Of a stretch of DNA of 64,000 nucleotides, positions 16,693 through 26,871 are shown piece by piece; position 1 is the stretch's first letter, and the number at the start of each line of letters is the position of its first letter. The position numbers and the translations under genes were made by a program. Source of the DNA: Thalassotalea sp. LPB0316 (GTDB lineage Bacteria; Pseudomonadota; Gammaproteobacteria; Enterobacterales; Alteromonadaceae); assembly GCF_014898095.1 (NCBI RefSeq), contig NZ_CP062946.1, forward strand, positions 1,674,001-1,738,000, in the 5' to 3' direction. The notes below the pieces were generated by a model, which was given only the letters and a program-made list of their open reading frames with translations, did no database searches and was not told the origin of the DNA.

Positions 16693-17403
16693 ATGGTAAT
16701 TAAAGCACAAAGTCCTGCAGGTTTTGCTGAGCAGTGGATAGTTGAATCTATTTGGAATGGGGGCTTCCCGCCAGGTTCTATTTTACCGGCGGAACGAGAA
16801 TTGTCAGAATTGATCGGTGTAACCCGTACAACACTGCGCGAAGTTTTACAAAGGTTAGCAAGAGATGGTTGGCTAACAATAAAACACGGGAAACCAACAA
16901 AAGTTAACGATTTCTGGGAAACATCTAGCCTTAATATATTAGAAACGCTTGCTCAACTCGACCAAGAGGGGATCCCAGACTTGGTTGATAATTTAATGTC
17001 GGCTCGTACCAATATCAGTGCGATTTATGTTCGCGGCGCGATTAAGAACAACCCTGAAAAAACTATCGAGCTGCTGAAGTCGTATCAAGATGTTGCCGAT
17101 GACGGTGAAGCGTTTGCTGAATTTGATTTTCGATTAAATAAAGAGCTCGCTAGTGCTTCAGGTAATCCTATTTATTTACTCATTCTTAATGGTTTTGCAG
17201 GATTGTATTCTCGCCTTGGTGGCTTGTACTTTGAAAATCCGAAAGGGCGTGATATTTCACGTAAGTATTATCAAAAATTAATGGAATTAGCAGAAAAAGG
17301 TGAATATGACGAAGCCGTATTTGCTGTGCGTAAATATGGTATCGAGTCAGGTCGATTATGGCTTGAATTAAAAGATGACGTGTTAAAAGAGTTATCTGAG
17401 TAA
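16693..17403 (+). CDS. fadR: Fatty-acid metabolism regulator FadR
   Basis: GntR-family regulator that represses fatty-acid degradation and activates synthesis genes, and is released by long-chain acyl-CoA. The N-terminal winged helix is almost the E. coli sequence ([40 protein letters not shown]), followed by the acyl-CoA-binding helical domain ([19 protein letters not shown]). ATG at 16693 gives the E. coli-like start [14 protein letters not shown]; the earlier TTG at 16681 is rejected. AAGGG lies 14 bases upstream, a long spacing. dsbB-nhaB-fadR-spoVR order equals E. coli dsbB-nhaB-fadR-ycgB. Confidence 0.97.
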   Translation: MVIKAQSPAGFAEQWIVESIWNGGFPPGSILPAERELSELIGVTRTTLREVLQRLARDGWLTIKHGKPTKVNDFWETSSLNILETLAQLDQEGIPDLVDNLMSARTNISAIYVRGAIKNNPEKTIELLKSYQDVADDGEAFAEFDFRLNKELASASGNPIYLLILNGFAGLYSRLGGLYFENPKGRDISRKYYQKLMELAEKGEYDEAVFAVRKYGIESGRLWLELKDDVLKELSE

Positions 17404-17415
17404 CCGTACTGTTAG

Positions 17416-17444
17416 AAAAAAGCGAGCATTAGCTCGCTTTTTTT
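17416..17444. terminator. Bidirectional terminator that overlaps the 3' end of spoVR
   Basis: The stem AGCGAGC/GCTCGCT with loop ATTA has A- and T-runs. The spoVR stop codon (17429-17431, minus) lies in the loop, and its last sense codons form one arm of the stem and the A-run. Confidence 0.9.
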
Positions 17445-18943
17445 GTCTCTTTTTCAGGCCATTGTGATAACAGCTGCGGTTCATCGTCGCCATTATCTTC
17501 AACGAGTTTGACATCAAATTTCCACAAGTAGTGCAGGTGCTTAAGCACTTCTTGATGTCCGCTAGCAAGTGGCACCTCGTTTTGTGGTATGTAACACAAG
17601 GTTAAAGAGCGATCGCCGTTGATATCAGCTTCTGTGATCTGGATATTAGACTCAAGTATACTGAGGTTGTATTGTTGTGATAGTTTACTGCGAATTTCTT
17701 TGTAACCGGCTTCATTGTGAATAGCACTTATCTCCACATAACTATTTTGCTGATCATCGTGGATATTAAATAACTTCATATCACGCATCAACTTCGGTGA
17801 TAAATACTGCAAGATAAAACTTTCATCTTTAAAGTTTTCCATTGCAAAGTGCAGGGTTTTCAACCAGTCGCTACCGGCAATGTCAGGAAACCAGTGCTTG
17901 TCTTCGTCTGTCGGCTCTTGGCAAATGCGCTTTATATCCATGAACATATTAAAACCTAGCGCATAAGGGTTGATACCCGAGTAAAATTTGCTGTTGTAAC
18001 TTGGCTGAGCCACGACGTTAGTATGATTGTGCAGAAATTCCATCATAAATTTGTCGGTGAGTTTTCCTTCGTCGTATAAGTGATTTAATATGGTGTAATG
18101 CCAAAAACAAGCCCAGCCCTCATTCATCACTTGAGTCTGCTTTTGTGGATAAAAGTATTGTGATATTTTGCGAACAATACGCACTAATTCGCGTTGCCAC
18201 GGAGCCAGTAAAGGGGCATTTTTTTCAATAAAATACAAAATGTTTTCTTGTGGCTCACGCGGGAATTTATCAGCCTTTTTTACTTTGCTTTTTTGTTGTT
18301 CTGGCAGTGTTCGCCAAAGCAAATTGACTTGGGATTGTAAATATTCTGCTCGTGCTTCCTGCTGCTTTAATTCTTCATCGAGCGAGAGTTTTTGTGGCCG
18401 TTTATAGCGGTCTACACCGTGGTTCATTAACGCGTGACAAGCATCAAGGCAAGTTTCTACGTCATCGATACCATATTTTTGTTCGCACTTTGCGACATAA
18501 CTTTTGGCAAACAGTAAATAGTCTATTATCGAGCTTGCATCTGTCCATGACTTAAATAAGTAGTTATTTTTAAAAAAAGAATTGTGACCATAACAAGCAT
18601 GTGCCATCACCAGAGCTTGCATGGTCATTGAATTCTCTTCCATTAAGTAGGCAATACAAGGATCTGAATTGATGACTATTTCATAGGCTAGGCCCATAAA
18701 ACCTCGTTTGTAAGTTTGTTGAGTTTCAATAAACTTTTTGCCAAAGGTCCAATGATTGTAGCCAATTGGCATACCGATACTGGCGTAAGCATCCATCATT
18801 TGTTCAGCTGTTATCACCTCTATTTGATTTGGATAGGTACTCAGTTGGTAGTGTTTAGCGACCCGTTCAATTTCATCTTGATATATTTTAAGTAATGGGA
18901 AGGTCCAGTCTGGGCCATCATCTAGTGGTATTTGCTTAGCCAT
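17429..18943 (-). CDS. ycgB: SpoVR family protein (YcgB)
   Basis: A 504-residue SpoVR/YcgB protein. Family blocks include YNHWTFGKKF, INPYALGFNMF and the PSYNSKFYSGINPY region; the fold is not enzymatically characterised. In enterobacteria ycgB is co-regulated with yeaGH under starvation and RpoS, and here the three form one operon with 11-14 base gaps. It is the last gene of prkA-yeaH-spoVR. The final codons run into the terminator shared with fadR. The function remains unknown; a role in stationary-phase or nitrogen-stress adaptation with PrkA is inferred from context. Confidence 0.93.
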   Translation of the reverse strand: MAKQIPLDDGPDWTFPLLKIYQDEIERVAKHYQLSTYPNQIEVITAEQMMDAYASIGMPIGYNHWTFGKKFIETQQTYKRGFMGLAYEIVINSDPCIAYLMEENSMTMQALVMAHACYGHNSFFKNNYLFKSWTDASSIIDYLLFAKSYVAKCEQKYGIDDVETCLDACHALMNHGVDRYKRPQKLSLDEELKQQEARAEYLQSQVNLLWRTLPEQQKSKVKKADKFPREPQENILYFIEKNAPLLAPWQRELVRIVRKISQYFYPQKQTQVMNEGWACFWHYTILNHLYDEGKLTDKFMMEFLHNHTNVVAQPSYNSKFYSGINPYALGFNMFMDIKRICQEPTDEDKHWFPDIAGSDWLKTLHFAMENFKDESFILQYLSPKLMRDMKLFNIHDDQQNSYVEISAIHNEAGYKEIRSKLSQQYNLSILESNIQITEADINGDRSLTLCYIPQNEVPLASGHQEVLKHLHYLWKFDVKLVEDNGDDEPQLLSQWPEKETKKAS

Positions 18944-18954
18944 GATCAGTCCCC

Positions 18955-20232
18955 TTAAGCTGCTTGAGCTGATTTTTTGCTAAATAACTCTCTGAAAACC
19001 GGGTAGATATCTTCAACCGACTTGATGTGCGCCATGGCAAAGTGTGGCGTTGATTTTTTAACGAGTTCATACTGTTGCCACAACGTTTGATGAGCGCGTT
19101 TGGTAATTTCTATGTAACTAAAGTAACGGCATTTAGGCATGAGCTGTTTTTCCATCAACTGACGACAATATGGCGAGTCGTCGGCCCAGTTATCACCATC
19201 TGAGGCTTGTGCGCCGTAGATATTCCACTTTGAATCGCTATAGCGCTGTTCAATGATTTGATTCATTAACTCTAAGGCGCTTGATGCAATGGTGCCGCCT
19301 GTTTCCTGTGAGTAGAAGAATTCTTGTTCATCAACTTCTTTAGCTTGGGTGTGATGGCGGATGTAAACAACATCGATTGATTGGTATGTTTTAGTCAAAA
19401 ATAAATAAAGTAAGATATAAAATCGTTTCGCAATATCTTTAGTCGCTTGATCCATTGAACCCGATACGTCCATCAAGCAAAACATAACGGCTTTTGAAGT
19501 AGGAACCGCTTGTCTAGCGTAGTTTCGGTAACGTAGATCAAAACTGTCGATAAAAGGCACTTTAGCGATTTTGGCTTTCAACTCGTCAATTTCTTTAATA
19601 AGTCGCTGTTTTTCGGCTGTATTATCTATCGGAGACTCAGTGAGTTTGGCGAGTGCGTGTTGTAATTCCGTTAATTTTCGTCGCTTACTGCTGGTCATTG
19701 CAATCCTGCGAGCAATAGAACCCTGTAGTGATTTGACAATATCGATATTGGCAGGCACACCTTCAGCACAATAGCCGCTTCTCACGGTTTTAAATTCAAC
19801 TAATTTATCGAGCTGACTTTTTTCAAGATTGGGTAATTCCAAGTCTTCAAATAAGATATTGAGGTACTCATCTTTAGATATTGAAAAGACAAAATCGTCG
19901 TTGCCTTCGCCATCTTTACTTGCGTTACCTTCACCAGCACCCTGACCTTGGCCTCCTTGAGGGCGTGGTATCTTATCTCCAGGGCTGAACTGATCATTGC
20001 CCGGGTGAACTTGGTCTCTGACACCGCCCTTACCACGGTGAAATATTGGCTCAGATAAGTCTTTTTTGGTGATTGAGACATCTTCACCAGAGCTTATATC
20101 AGTAACACCGCGCTTGTTAATCGCACCTTCAACCGATTGCTTTATCTGATGCTTATAACGTCTAATAAAGCGCTGTCTGTTAACGGTACTTTTGTTTTTG
20201 GCATTGAGTCGTCGATCAATAAAATTAGCCAT
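18955..20232 (-). CDS. yeaH: YeaH/YhbH family protein (DUF444, VWA-like domain)
   Basis: The 425-residue protein contains a von Willebrand A-like domain with a MIDAS-type motif DVSGSMDQ (in [20 protein letters not shown]) and later TGGT and [11 protein letters not shown] Gly/Gln-rich segment ([13 protein letters not shown]) precedes the domain. The start ATG at 20232 has a strong AGGAGGTG 3 bases upstream and gives [15 protein letters not shown], matching E. coli YeaH; a longer ORF start at 20277 is rejected. It is the partner of the PrkA kinase gene 14 bases upstream and probably a kinase target or co-factor. Confidence 0.95.
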   Translation of the reverse strand: MANFIDRRLNAKNKSTVNRQRFIRRYKHQIKQSVEGAINKRGVTDISSGEDVSITKKDLSEPIFHRGKGGVRDQVHPGNDQFSPGDKIPRPQGGQGQGAGEGNASKDGEGNDDFVFSISKDEYLNILFEDLELPNLEKSQLDKLVEFKTVRSGYCAEGVPANIDIVKSLQGSIARRIAMTSSKRRKLTELQHALAKLTESPIDNTAEKQRLIKEIDELKAKIAKVPFIDSFDLRYRNYARQAVPTSKAVMFCLMDVSGSMDQATKDIAKRFYILLYLFLTKTYQSIDVVYIRHHTQAKEVDEQEFFYSQETGGTIASSALELMNQIIEQRYSDSKWNIYGAQASDGDNWADDSPYCRQLMEKQLMPKCRYFSYIEITKRAHQTLWQQYELVKKSTPHFAMAHIKSVEDIYPVFRELFSKKSAQAA

Positions 20233-20246
20233 AGCACCTCCTCGCT

Positions 20247-22181
20247 CTAGGTCGACTTCCGCACCCTTAAATACCACTCAGACAATAGTCTAACTTGTTT
20301 TTGGGTATAGCCTTTGTCCATCATCCGCTCAACAAAATTGTCATGTTTTTTCTGATCTTCAGACGAGGTCTTGGTGTTGAAGGAAATAACAGGCAAGAGG
20401 TCTTCTGTATTAGAGAACATTTTCTTCTCAATGACCGACTTGAGTTTTTCGTAACTTGTCCAGTTGGGATTTTGACCGTTGTTATTGGCTTTCGCTCGCA
20501 AGACAAAATTAACGATTTCATTTCGAAAATCTTTCGGGTTGCTAATACCAGCAGGTTTCTCTATTTTCTCAAGTTCGTTGTTTAAGGCTGCACGGTCAAA
20601 TAACTGGCCTGTTTCCGTGTCGCGATACTCTTGATCTTGGATCCAAAAGTCAGCGTAAGTGACATAACGGTCGAAAATATTTTGTCCATACTCGGAATAC
20701 GACTCTAAATATGCCGTTTGGATTTCTTTACCGATAAAGTCAATGTATTCGGGAATTAAGAACTCTTTGATAAAATTTAAATACTTTTCAGCGGTTTCTT
20801 GGGGTAATTGTTCACGTTCTATTTGTTGTTCAAGCACATAGAATAAGTGGACAGGATTAGCTGCTACCTCCATATGGTCAAAGTTAAATACACGCGAAAG
20901 GATCTTAAACGCAAACCGAGTCGATAAGCCAGACATGCCTTCATCAACCCCTGCAAAATCACGGTACTCTTGATATGACTTAGCCTTAGGATCTGTATCT
21001 TTTAAGCTCTCGCCGTCATACACCCGCATCTTAGAATAGATACTTGAGTTTTCTGGTGTTTTTAATCGAGATAAAACACTAAACTTTGCCAATGTTTCAA
21101 GTGTATCAGGCGCGCATTGCGCTTGGTTAAGTTCACTGTTTTCAATCAGCTTTTTGTAGATTTTGACCTCTTCGGTGACGCGCATACAATACGGTACTTT
21201 GACGATGTAAACGCGGTCGAGGAAGGCTTCGTTGTTCTTGTTGTTGCGAAACGTTTGCCATTCTGATTCGTTTGAGTGAGCGAGAATAATACCGTCAAAT
21301 GGCAGTGCAGAAAGCCCTTCTGTTGGGTTGTAGTTGCCTTCTTGGGTTGCGGTTAACAAGGGGTGCAGTACTTTAATCGGCGCTTTAAACATTTCGACAA
21401 ACTCCATCAACCCTTGGTTTGCTCGGCAAAGCGCGCCAGAGTAACTGTAAGCATCGGCATCGTTTTGCGCAAAGTGTTCGAGTTGACGAATGTCAACTTT
21501 ACCGACTAATGAAGAAATGTCTTGGTTGTTGTCATCCCCTGGCTCGGTTTTGGCGATAGCAATTTGATCGAGGATAGAAGGGTAGACTTTAACCACTTCA
21601 AATTGAGCGATATCACCCTTGAATTCGTGTAAACGCTTAGCTGCCCATGGCGACATAATCGTTTTTAAATATCGCTTAGGTACCTTGTACTCTTCCTGCA
21701 GTATTTTGCCGTCAGCATCAGCATCGAATAGGCAAAACGGGTGGTCGTTTAACGGACTGCACACGCCATTAGCACTGAGCACGTATATTGGTTCTTGCTG
21801 CATCAGGGCTTTTAGCTTTTCAGCCAAAGACGACTTACCACCACCTACTGGGCCGAGCAAATAGAGGATTTGTTTTTGCTCTTCCAAGCCTTGTGAGGCG
21901 TGAGTAAGATAAGAAACAATTTGCTCAATTGCCTCCTCCATACCGTAAAACTCAGAGAATGCGGGGTATCTAGCAATGACGCGATTTGAGAAAATTCGAC
22001 TCAAGCGAGCATCAGTTGAGGTGTCAATCATTTCTGGCTCACCGATGGCGTGCAATAATCGCTGCGCCGCACTCGCATAAGCCATTGGGTTATCGCTACA
22101 TATATCTAGAAATTGTTGAATGCTGTAACGCTCTTCAAGCGCCTCGTCGTAACGCGTTTTAAAATGTTGAAAAATAGACAT
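20247..22181 (-). CDS. prkA: PrkA/YeaG family AAA-type serine protein kinase
   Basis: A 644-residue protein with an AAA+ domain (Walker [11 protein letters not shown] near residue 105) and the PrkA C-terminal kinase-like region. In E. coli YeaG is linked to nitrogen starvation and metabolic stress. ATG at 22181 is set by GGAGGGG directly upstream and gives [11 protein letters not shown], equivalent to the E. coli N-terminus; the ORF can be extended to 22232 without support. It is the first gene of the prkA-yeaH-spoVR operon. Long blocks are nearly identical to the E. coli protein from memory. Confidence 0.96.
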   Translation of the reverse strand: MSIFQHFKTRYDEALEERYSIQQFLDICSDNPMAYASAAQRLLHAIGEPEMIDTSTDARLSRIFSNRVIARYPAFSEFYGMEEAIEQIVSYLTHASQGLEEQKQILYLLGPVGGGKSSLAEKLKALMQQEPIYVLSANGVCSPLNDHPFCLFDADADGKILQEEYKVPKRYLKTIMSPWAAKRLHEFKGDIAQFEVVKVYPSILDQIAIAKTEPGDDNNQDISSLVGKVDIRQLEHFAQNDADAYSYSGALCRANQGLMEFVEMFKAPIKVLHPLLTATQEGNYNPTEGLSALPFDGIILAHSNESEWQTFRNNKNNEAFLDRVYIVKVPYCMRVTEEVKIYKKLIENSELNQAQCAPDTLETLAKFSVLSRLKTPENSSIYSKMRVYDGESLKDTDPKAKSYQEYRDFAGVDEGMSGLSTRFAFKILSRVFNFDHMEVAANPVHLFYVLEQQIEREQLPQETAEKYLNFIKEFLIPEYIDFIGKEIQTAYLESYSEYGQNIFDRYVTYADFWIQDQEYRDTETGQLFDRAALNNELEKIEKPAGISNPKDFRNEIVNFVLRAKANNNGQNPNWTSYEKLKSVIEKKMFSNTEDLLPVISFNTKTSSEDQKKHDNFVERMMDKGYTQKQVRLLSEWYLRVRKST

Positions 22182-22725
22182 ATCCCCTCCAACGTTTTTA
22201 GCAAAATAGGTTTGACCGTAGCGAGTCGACATGATTACCGCTATCGCGCTAACTATATTTTGCTTAACCCTGGCAACTCATCGTCAGTGACTTATTGAGA
22301 AACTAGTGAAAGCTAAACACGCTCTGCTCAACCTAGAAAACAAGAGACCTAATTTAAGCCTAGTTGGTTTAGTCAATTTTTCGAGTGCTTTTGTGAAAAT
22401 GTTACAAAAGCTTCTGTGAGTTGTTGCACTAGATTAGTAGATAAGTCATTGCGAATTATTGCCATTTACATCATTAACGATCGCTTAACGCTATGTTGTT
22501 TAGCGTATTTCACAAAGGCAGTAGAGGATATTTTGATGGCGTGATTTACCACTTTATGCCGTTTATGTGTTTTGAAATATTCTTGACTTTGCAAAGGGCA
22601 AGGCCAGTTATTCCATTATTTTTATTAAACTGTCCTATAGTTGTATAAAAAATAAGGCATTTTTTGAGATGTTTCCTAAACTTAAGAAAACATAACTATT
22701 TAGCTACCAGGTGAGAAGATAACTT
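22182..22725. other. Divergent intergenic region prkA / chemoreceptor
   Basis: It contains no convincing ORF. It should hold the prkA promoter (minus) and the chemoreceptor promoter (plus). I see a Pho-box-like string at 22630-22647 and AT-rich tracts nearer the chemoreceptor, but no clear sigma-70 pair for either gene. Confidence 0.5.
22630..22647 (+). promoter_or_regulatory. Weak Pho-box-like sequence upstream of the chemoreceptor operon
   Basis: CTGTCCTATAG followed by TTGTATA resembles two 11-base Pho half-repeats (CTGTCATAWAW). The first half is good, and the second matches mainly at TGT. It is of interest because the operon ends with a PstS-like protein. Confidence 0.25.
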
Positions 22726-24345
22726 ATGAATTGGTTTAGTTCATTATCGATACAAATAAAAATACTCGTCATACCGGTTGTTGGAGCCATCGGGTTTTGT
22801 ATTTATTTAATGACCAGTTTAGTGACAATGTCACAAACTCAGTCGTTATTGACCAATGCCTACAAGGTCGAGTTTCGGTTGCTAACTGCAGCAGAATCTG
22901 CGTTGGTCGGCTTAGATAAGATCAAAGAAACGCTCGCCAATGCTGCGACTATGGGGGAATCAGAGCTCGTTGATAAGGCGCAAGAAACAGCAACCGAAAT
23001 CAATGATGAGTTGTTAGCCGTCGCGTCACTGGATCCTGACAGTGGACGTTTTGTTAGAGCTTGGTTAGCTGATTTTGACGATTATCTTAAGCAAGCGAGT
23101 CAATTGAGTAATCAAATGATTAATGGCACGGCCGATTTTGACAAGTTAGCCGATAATGCTGCGAAAATTAACAACCAATTTGAATCAGTTAAACAAGATG
23201 TCAAAAACTTTCAATCTGCGCGTTTGGCATCTTTTAATCAAGCTTTTGAGTCGGTAGTTGATAAAACTGAGTCGACAGCTCAAACGGGGATCGTTATCGG
23301 TATTGTCACGATTGCGGTCTTGTTCGCGGTGGCAATCCCTATCTCGTTAATTACCAAGCGTAGTCTAGCTGAACTGATTGCTTCGATGAAAGATATTGCC
23401 CAAGAAAATGGCGATCTAACGGTTCGAATAAAAACGCAAAGCCAAGATGAAATTGGCGAACTCGTGCATTGGTTTAATAGCTTCATTGAGAAGTTACAGA
23501 AAGTCATCAAGAATGTCGTTGATACAGCTGGTCCAGTTGCCGACACCGCACATCGCATTCAAGGTTTATCAAACCAAACCATAGCATCGTTCGAAAAGCA
23601 AAGTAGTGCCGTTGTTCAGTCTCGTCAATCTGTACAGGAAATGAGCCATTCAGTAGCTGATATTACGCGCAATGCTGCAGATGCCGCTGATGCTGCTAAC
23701 AACGCAAATAACGAGGCGGAACAGGGCCGTGAAGTTGTCCAGCAAACTGTTGATGGTATTAAAGATTTAGAAACTACGGTAACAAGTGCCGCAGAGACTA
23801 TTAATCAACTCCAAGAAGATACCAACCGCGTAAATGTGGTACTTGACGTGATCAAAGGGATTGCCGAGCAAACTAACTTACTTGCGTTAAACGCCGCGAT
23901 TGAGGCTGCACGTGCCGGTGAGCAGGGCAGAGGCTTTGCCGTTGTTGCTGATGAAGTTCGCAACTTGGCCTCGAGAACACAAGAGTCAACCGAAGAAATC
24001 AACCAAATGCTTGAACAGTTGCAATCTGCAGCGGGTAAAGCAGTAGAAATGATGGATAGCTCACGCTCACGCGTTGAAGCATCTGTTGAAAGTGCGAATC
24101 AAGCCGGTGATCGCCTCACCGTGATCACAAGCACGGTTAATACTATTTCAGATATGAACGGTGCAATTGCTGTTGCAACAGAGCAACAAAACACCGTTGC
24201 TGGTTTGATGGTTGAACAAGTTGAAGACATTCAACACTGCGCCGACGAAGCGTCGACAGCATCAAATGAAATAGCTTCGGTGTCTAATCAATTAAACGAG
24301 CTAGCCGCAGAGTTAGCAGATGTGACCTCTAAATTTAAAGTATAA
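22726..24345 (+). CDS. Methyl-accepting chemotaxis protein
   Basis: A 539-residue transmembrane chemoreceptor. It has TM1 (11-33), a helical periplasmic sensor of ~150 residues, TM2 (187-209), HAMP (about 210-262) and the cytoplasmic signalling hairpin whose tip (379-418) carries [20 protein letters not shown]. The start has AGGTGAGA about 8 bases upstream. The sensor domain looks like an antiparallel four-helix bundle and has no motif I recognise for a ligand. A porin and a small periplasmic PstS-like protein follow on the same strand, suggesting that the receptor may sense a solute those proteins admit or bind. Confidence 0.95.
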   Translation: MNWFSSLSIQIKILVIPVVGAIGFCIYLMTSLVTMSQTQSLLTNAYKVEFRLLTAAESALVGLDKIKETLANAATMGESELVDKAQETATEINDELLAVASLDPDSGRFVRAWLADFDDYLKQASQLSNQMINGTADFDKLADNAAKINNQFESVKQDVKNFQSARLASFNQAFESVVDKTESTAQTGIVIGIVTIAVLFAVAIPISLITKRSLAELIASMKDIAQENGDLTVRIKTQSQDEIGELVHWFNSFIEKLQKVIKNVVDTAGPVADTAHRIQGLSNQTIASFEKQSSAVVQSRQSVQEMSHSVADITRNAADAADAANNANNEAEQGREVVQQTVDGIKDLETTVTSAAETINQLQEDTNRVNVVLDVIKGIAEQTNLLALNAAIEAARAGEQGRGFAVVADEVRNLASRTQESTEEINQMLEQLQSAAGKAVEMMDSSRSRVEASVESANQAGDRLTVITSTVNTISDMNGAIAVATEQQNTVAGLMVEQVEDIQHCADEASTASNEIASVSNQLNELAAELADVTSKFKV

Positions 24346-24390
24346 ACTCAATTACATGAAATAACGCCAATTATGGCGGGGAGAGCAAGT

Positions 24391-25530
24391 ATGAAAACAA
24401 AATTAAGTGCGCTAGCAATAGCAACACTTATATCGACATCCGCAAATGCTGTCGACATTAATTGGAATGGTTTTGCCTCTATTGTCGCAGGCCAAACCTT
24501 ATCGAGTGGCGATTCAGTTTACGGTTTTGATGATGATATAAGTTTTGATAAAGGCTCGTTGATTGCATTACAAGCCAGTGCCGATTTAGGTAGTGGCTTA
24601 GGGGTAACCGCGCAATTACTAGCAAAAGGTGATAATGATTGGGATCCTGATTTTGCTTGGGCCTATTTAAGTTATGATTTCAATGATAACTTACGTATGT
24701 TAGTTGGGCGCCAAAGGGCACCATTTTACATGTATTCAGACTTTTTAGATGTATCTTATGCTTACCCTTGGATTACACCACCAGAAGGCGTTTATAGCTT
24801 GCCATTTGATACCTTTGATGGCGTTGGTTTTATCTACACGGCTGCTTTAGGTAGTTTTGATACGACAACTCACTTTACTTATGGCTCCAATGATAATGAA
24901 GCTGTTATTGCAGGTGATGTTGTTAAACCTAACTTCGATGACATTGCAGCATTGTCTTTTACTGCTTCAAGAGACTGGTTTACCTTTCGGGTGGCATATG
25001 CTGTTGCTACATCGACAATCCCTGTAGCTGGAGTAGATGCATTAGCAGCAGGCTGGAGTCAAACGCCGTTTGCCAGCATTGGCGATCTGTTAAAAGTAGA
25101 GAATGACGATGGTAAGTTCTTAGAGGTAGGTTTTCAGATCGATTACAACGACTGGTTAGTTAATGCTGAATATACAGAGATTGATGCTGGCGATAACTTC
25201 CTAAATAATAATGACTCATATTACGTTATGCTAGGTAAACGCGTTAATAGCGTGACTTATCACTTTACTGTTGGTAAAGATAATAACGATGGGGTTATTT
25301 TAACAAATGATGTTCCTGTTGGGGTTGATCCTACACTCGACTTTTTAATCGCCAATACCAATGGCGCTACGCAGTCGCAAAAAGAAGATACCATGTTCTA
25401 TACACTTGGAGCTAGATGGGATTTTCACGATTCAGCTGCGTTGAAGTTTGAGTATACAGACTTTTCTGATGATCTTGACTCAAATGGTGATGCGAGCTTA
25501 TTGCGTATGGCCTTAGTCACGGTATTTTAG
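24391..25530 (+). CDS. Outer-membrane beta-barrel porin
   Basis: The 379-residue precursor has a signal peptide (MKTKLSALAIATLISTSANA) and alternating amphipathic strands typical of a general porin, ending in the C-terminal Phe of outer-membrane proteins (ALVTVF). The conserved-looking block GRQRAPFYMYSDFLDVSYAY lies near residues 105-125. Start ATG 24391 follows GGGGAGAG; an upstream in-frame ATG at 24373 would put that site inside the coding region. A small hairpin (24365-24378) overlaps the first base of the ribosome site. The gap from the chemoreceptor is 45 bases and to the PstS-like gene 9 bases. Substrate unknown. Confidence 0.87.
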   Translation: MKTKLSALAIATLISTSANAVDINWNGFASIVAGQTLSSGDSVYGFDDDISFDKGSLIALQASADLGSGLGVTAQLLAKGDNDWDPDFAWAYLSYDFNDNLRMLVGRQRAPFYMYSDFLDVSYAYPWITPPEGVYSLPFDTFDGVGFIYTAALGSFDTTTHFTYGSNDNEAVIAGDVVKPNFDDIAALSFTASRDWFTFRVAYAVATSTIPVAGVDALAAGWSQTPFASIGDLLKVENDDGKFLEVGFQIDYNDWLVNAEYTEIDAGDNFLNNNDSYYVMLGKRVNSVTYHFTVGKDNNDGVILTNDVPVGVDPTLDFLIANTNGATQSQKEDTMFYTLGARWDFHDSAALKFEYTDFSDDLDSNGDASLLRMALVTVF

Positions 25531-25539
25531 GAGGAAGTT

Positions 25540-25956
25540 ATGAATAAATTATTCTCGAGTTTAATCGCTGTTACGCTTGTTTTTTCCTCTAATGTGCTTG
25601 CCGAAGTAGCGGTAATTGTTGGCGCATCTAATGGCAATAGCGTTGCTGCAGATGACGTATCTCGGATATTCCTTGGTAAGATGAAAAAATTTGGTGACGG
25701 CAGTTCAATTACACCGGTTAACCTTGCTGCTGGCTCAGCAACACGTGATGCCTTTGAAAGCAATGCATTAGGTAAAAGCGCAAGCCAAGTAAAGGCATAT
25801 TGGTCTAAACAGGTGTTTTCTGGTAAAGGCAAGCCGCCACAAGAGTTAGGCTCTGATGCGGATGTTGTTAGTTTTGTCAGTAGTACACCGGGTGCTATAG
25901 GCTATGTTGATGCCGGCAGTGTCGATGGCAGTGTCAAGGTAGTCGCGACTTTCTAA
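25540..25956 (+). CDS. Small PstS-like periplasmic phosphate-binding-type protein
   Basis: A 138-residue precursor with a signal peptide cut near residue 21 (SSNVLA). The mature domain resembles one lobe of the PstS/PBP-like family (VSRIFLGKMKKFGDG; VKAYWSKQVFSGKG; STPGAIGYVDAGS). At ~115 mature residues it is far shorter than a true PstS (~320), so it cannot form the full two-lobe clamp alone. AGGAGG precedes the start and it sits 9 bases after the porin, so it is in the same operon. It may be a periplasmic ligand binder presenting solute to the chemoreceptor or porin; this is inference. Confidence 0.82.
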   Translation: MNKLFSSLIAVTLVFSSNVLAEVAVIVGASNGNSVAADDVSRIFLGKMKKFGDGSSITPVNLAAGSATRDAFESNALGKSASQVKAYWSKQVFSGKGKPPQELGSDADVVSFVSSTPGAIGYVDAGSVDGSVKVVATF

Positions 25957-25981
25957 ATCACTGCGATTTATCGTTAAAACT

Positions 25982-26020
25982 AAAACGGGGTTAAAGCGTT
26001 GCGCTTTAACCCCGTTTTTA
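25982..26020. terminator. Bidirectional terminator between the PstS-like gene and sodB
   Basis: A 17-bp stem (AAAACGGGGTTAAAGCG and its complement) with a 3-base loop serves both convergent genes. Confidence 0.92.
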
Positions 26021-26036
26021 CATAGTTATTGGGAAA

Positions 26037-26621
26037 TTAACCTGCGAAGTTTTGCTCAGCAAAATCCCAGTTAGCTAATGCCCAGAATGCTTCCATGTAG
26101 CTTGGACGTAGGTTGCGGTAATCGATGTAGTATGCGTGTTCCCATAAATCAACGGTGATTAATGGCGTAACGCCTTCTTCAGTTAATGGCGTAGCAGCGT
26201 TTGAAGTATTCACAATCGCTAGGCTACCGTCAGCATTTTTCACTAACCATGTCCAGCTTGAACCAAAGTTGTTGACAGCACTGTCGTTGAATTTAGCTTT
26301 GAATTCATCAAAAGAGCCAAACTGCGCATTGATTGCATCAGCTAAAGCACCTTTTGGCTCGCCACCAGCATTTGGTGCTAATGAGTTCCAGTAGAATGTG
26401 TGGTTCCAAATTTGAGCAGCATTGTTGAATACGCCACCTTCAGAAGTTTTTACGATGTCTTCTAAAGATTTGCCTGCGAAATCTGTACCTTCGATTAAGC
26501 CGTTAAGCTTTACCACGTAGGTGTTGTGGTGCTTACCGTAGTGGTACTCCAAAGTTTCTTTTGAAATGTGTGGCTCAAGTGCATCTTGAGCGTATGGTAA
26601 CGCTGGTAATTCAATTGCCAT
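26037..26621 (-). CDS. sodB: Iron superoxide dismutase SodB
   Basis: Cytoplasmic Fe-SOD that dismutes superoxide to H2O2 and O2. The 194 residues are close to E. coli SodB. Metal ligands are His27, His74, Asp158 and His162, and signature strings include GGVFNNAAQIWNHTFYW and DLWEHAYYIDYRN. The ATG at 26621 has GGAGAG 5 bases upstream. It is divergent from grxD across a 250-base spacer, part of an oxidative-stress block with the peroxiredoxin. E. coli also has sodB, grxD and rnt near each other. Confidence 0.97.
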   Translation of the reverse strand: MAIELPALPYAQDALEPHISKETLEYHYGKHHNTYVVKLNGLIEGTDFAGKSLEDIVKTSEGGVFNNAAQIWNHTFYWNSLAPNAGGEPKGALADAINAQFGSFDEFKAKFNDSAVNNFGSSWTWLVKNADGSLAIVNTSNAATPLTEEGVTPLITVDLWEHAYYIDYRNLRPSYMEAFWALANWDFAEQNFAG

Positions 26622-26871
26622 TTTTCTCTCCAGGAATGGTTTATGTAATTTTGATCTTGAACAAAAGCAAAGAAACGGTTTGCTTTTGTTAAAAACCTAG
26701 TAAAATACTCAAGTTTTTAAAGATAAGCTTATTTTACTCATATTTGTGGGGTTTACCACAGGTTTTATCAAGACTGATTTGTTTTTTTATAGAAGATAAA
26801 AAAAATGATCTCGACTTGAAATTACACCGTAGCGTCACGATAACTTAATAAGCTAAACGATAGAGGTTATT

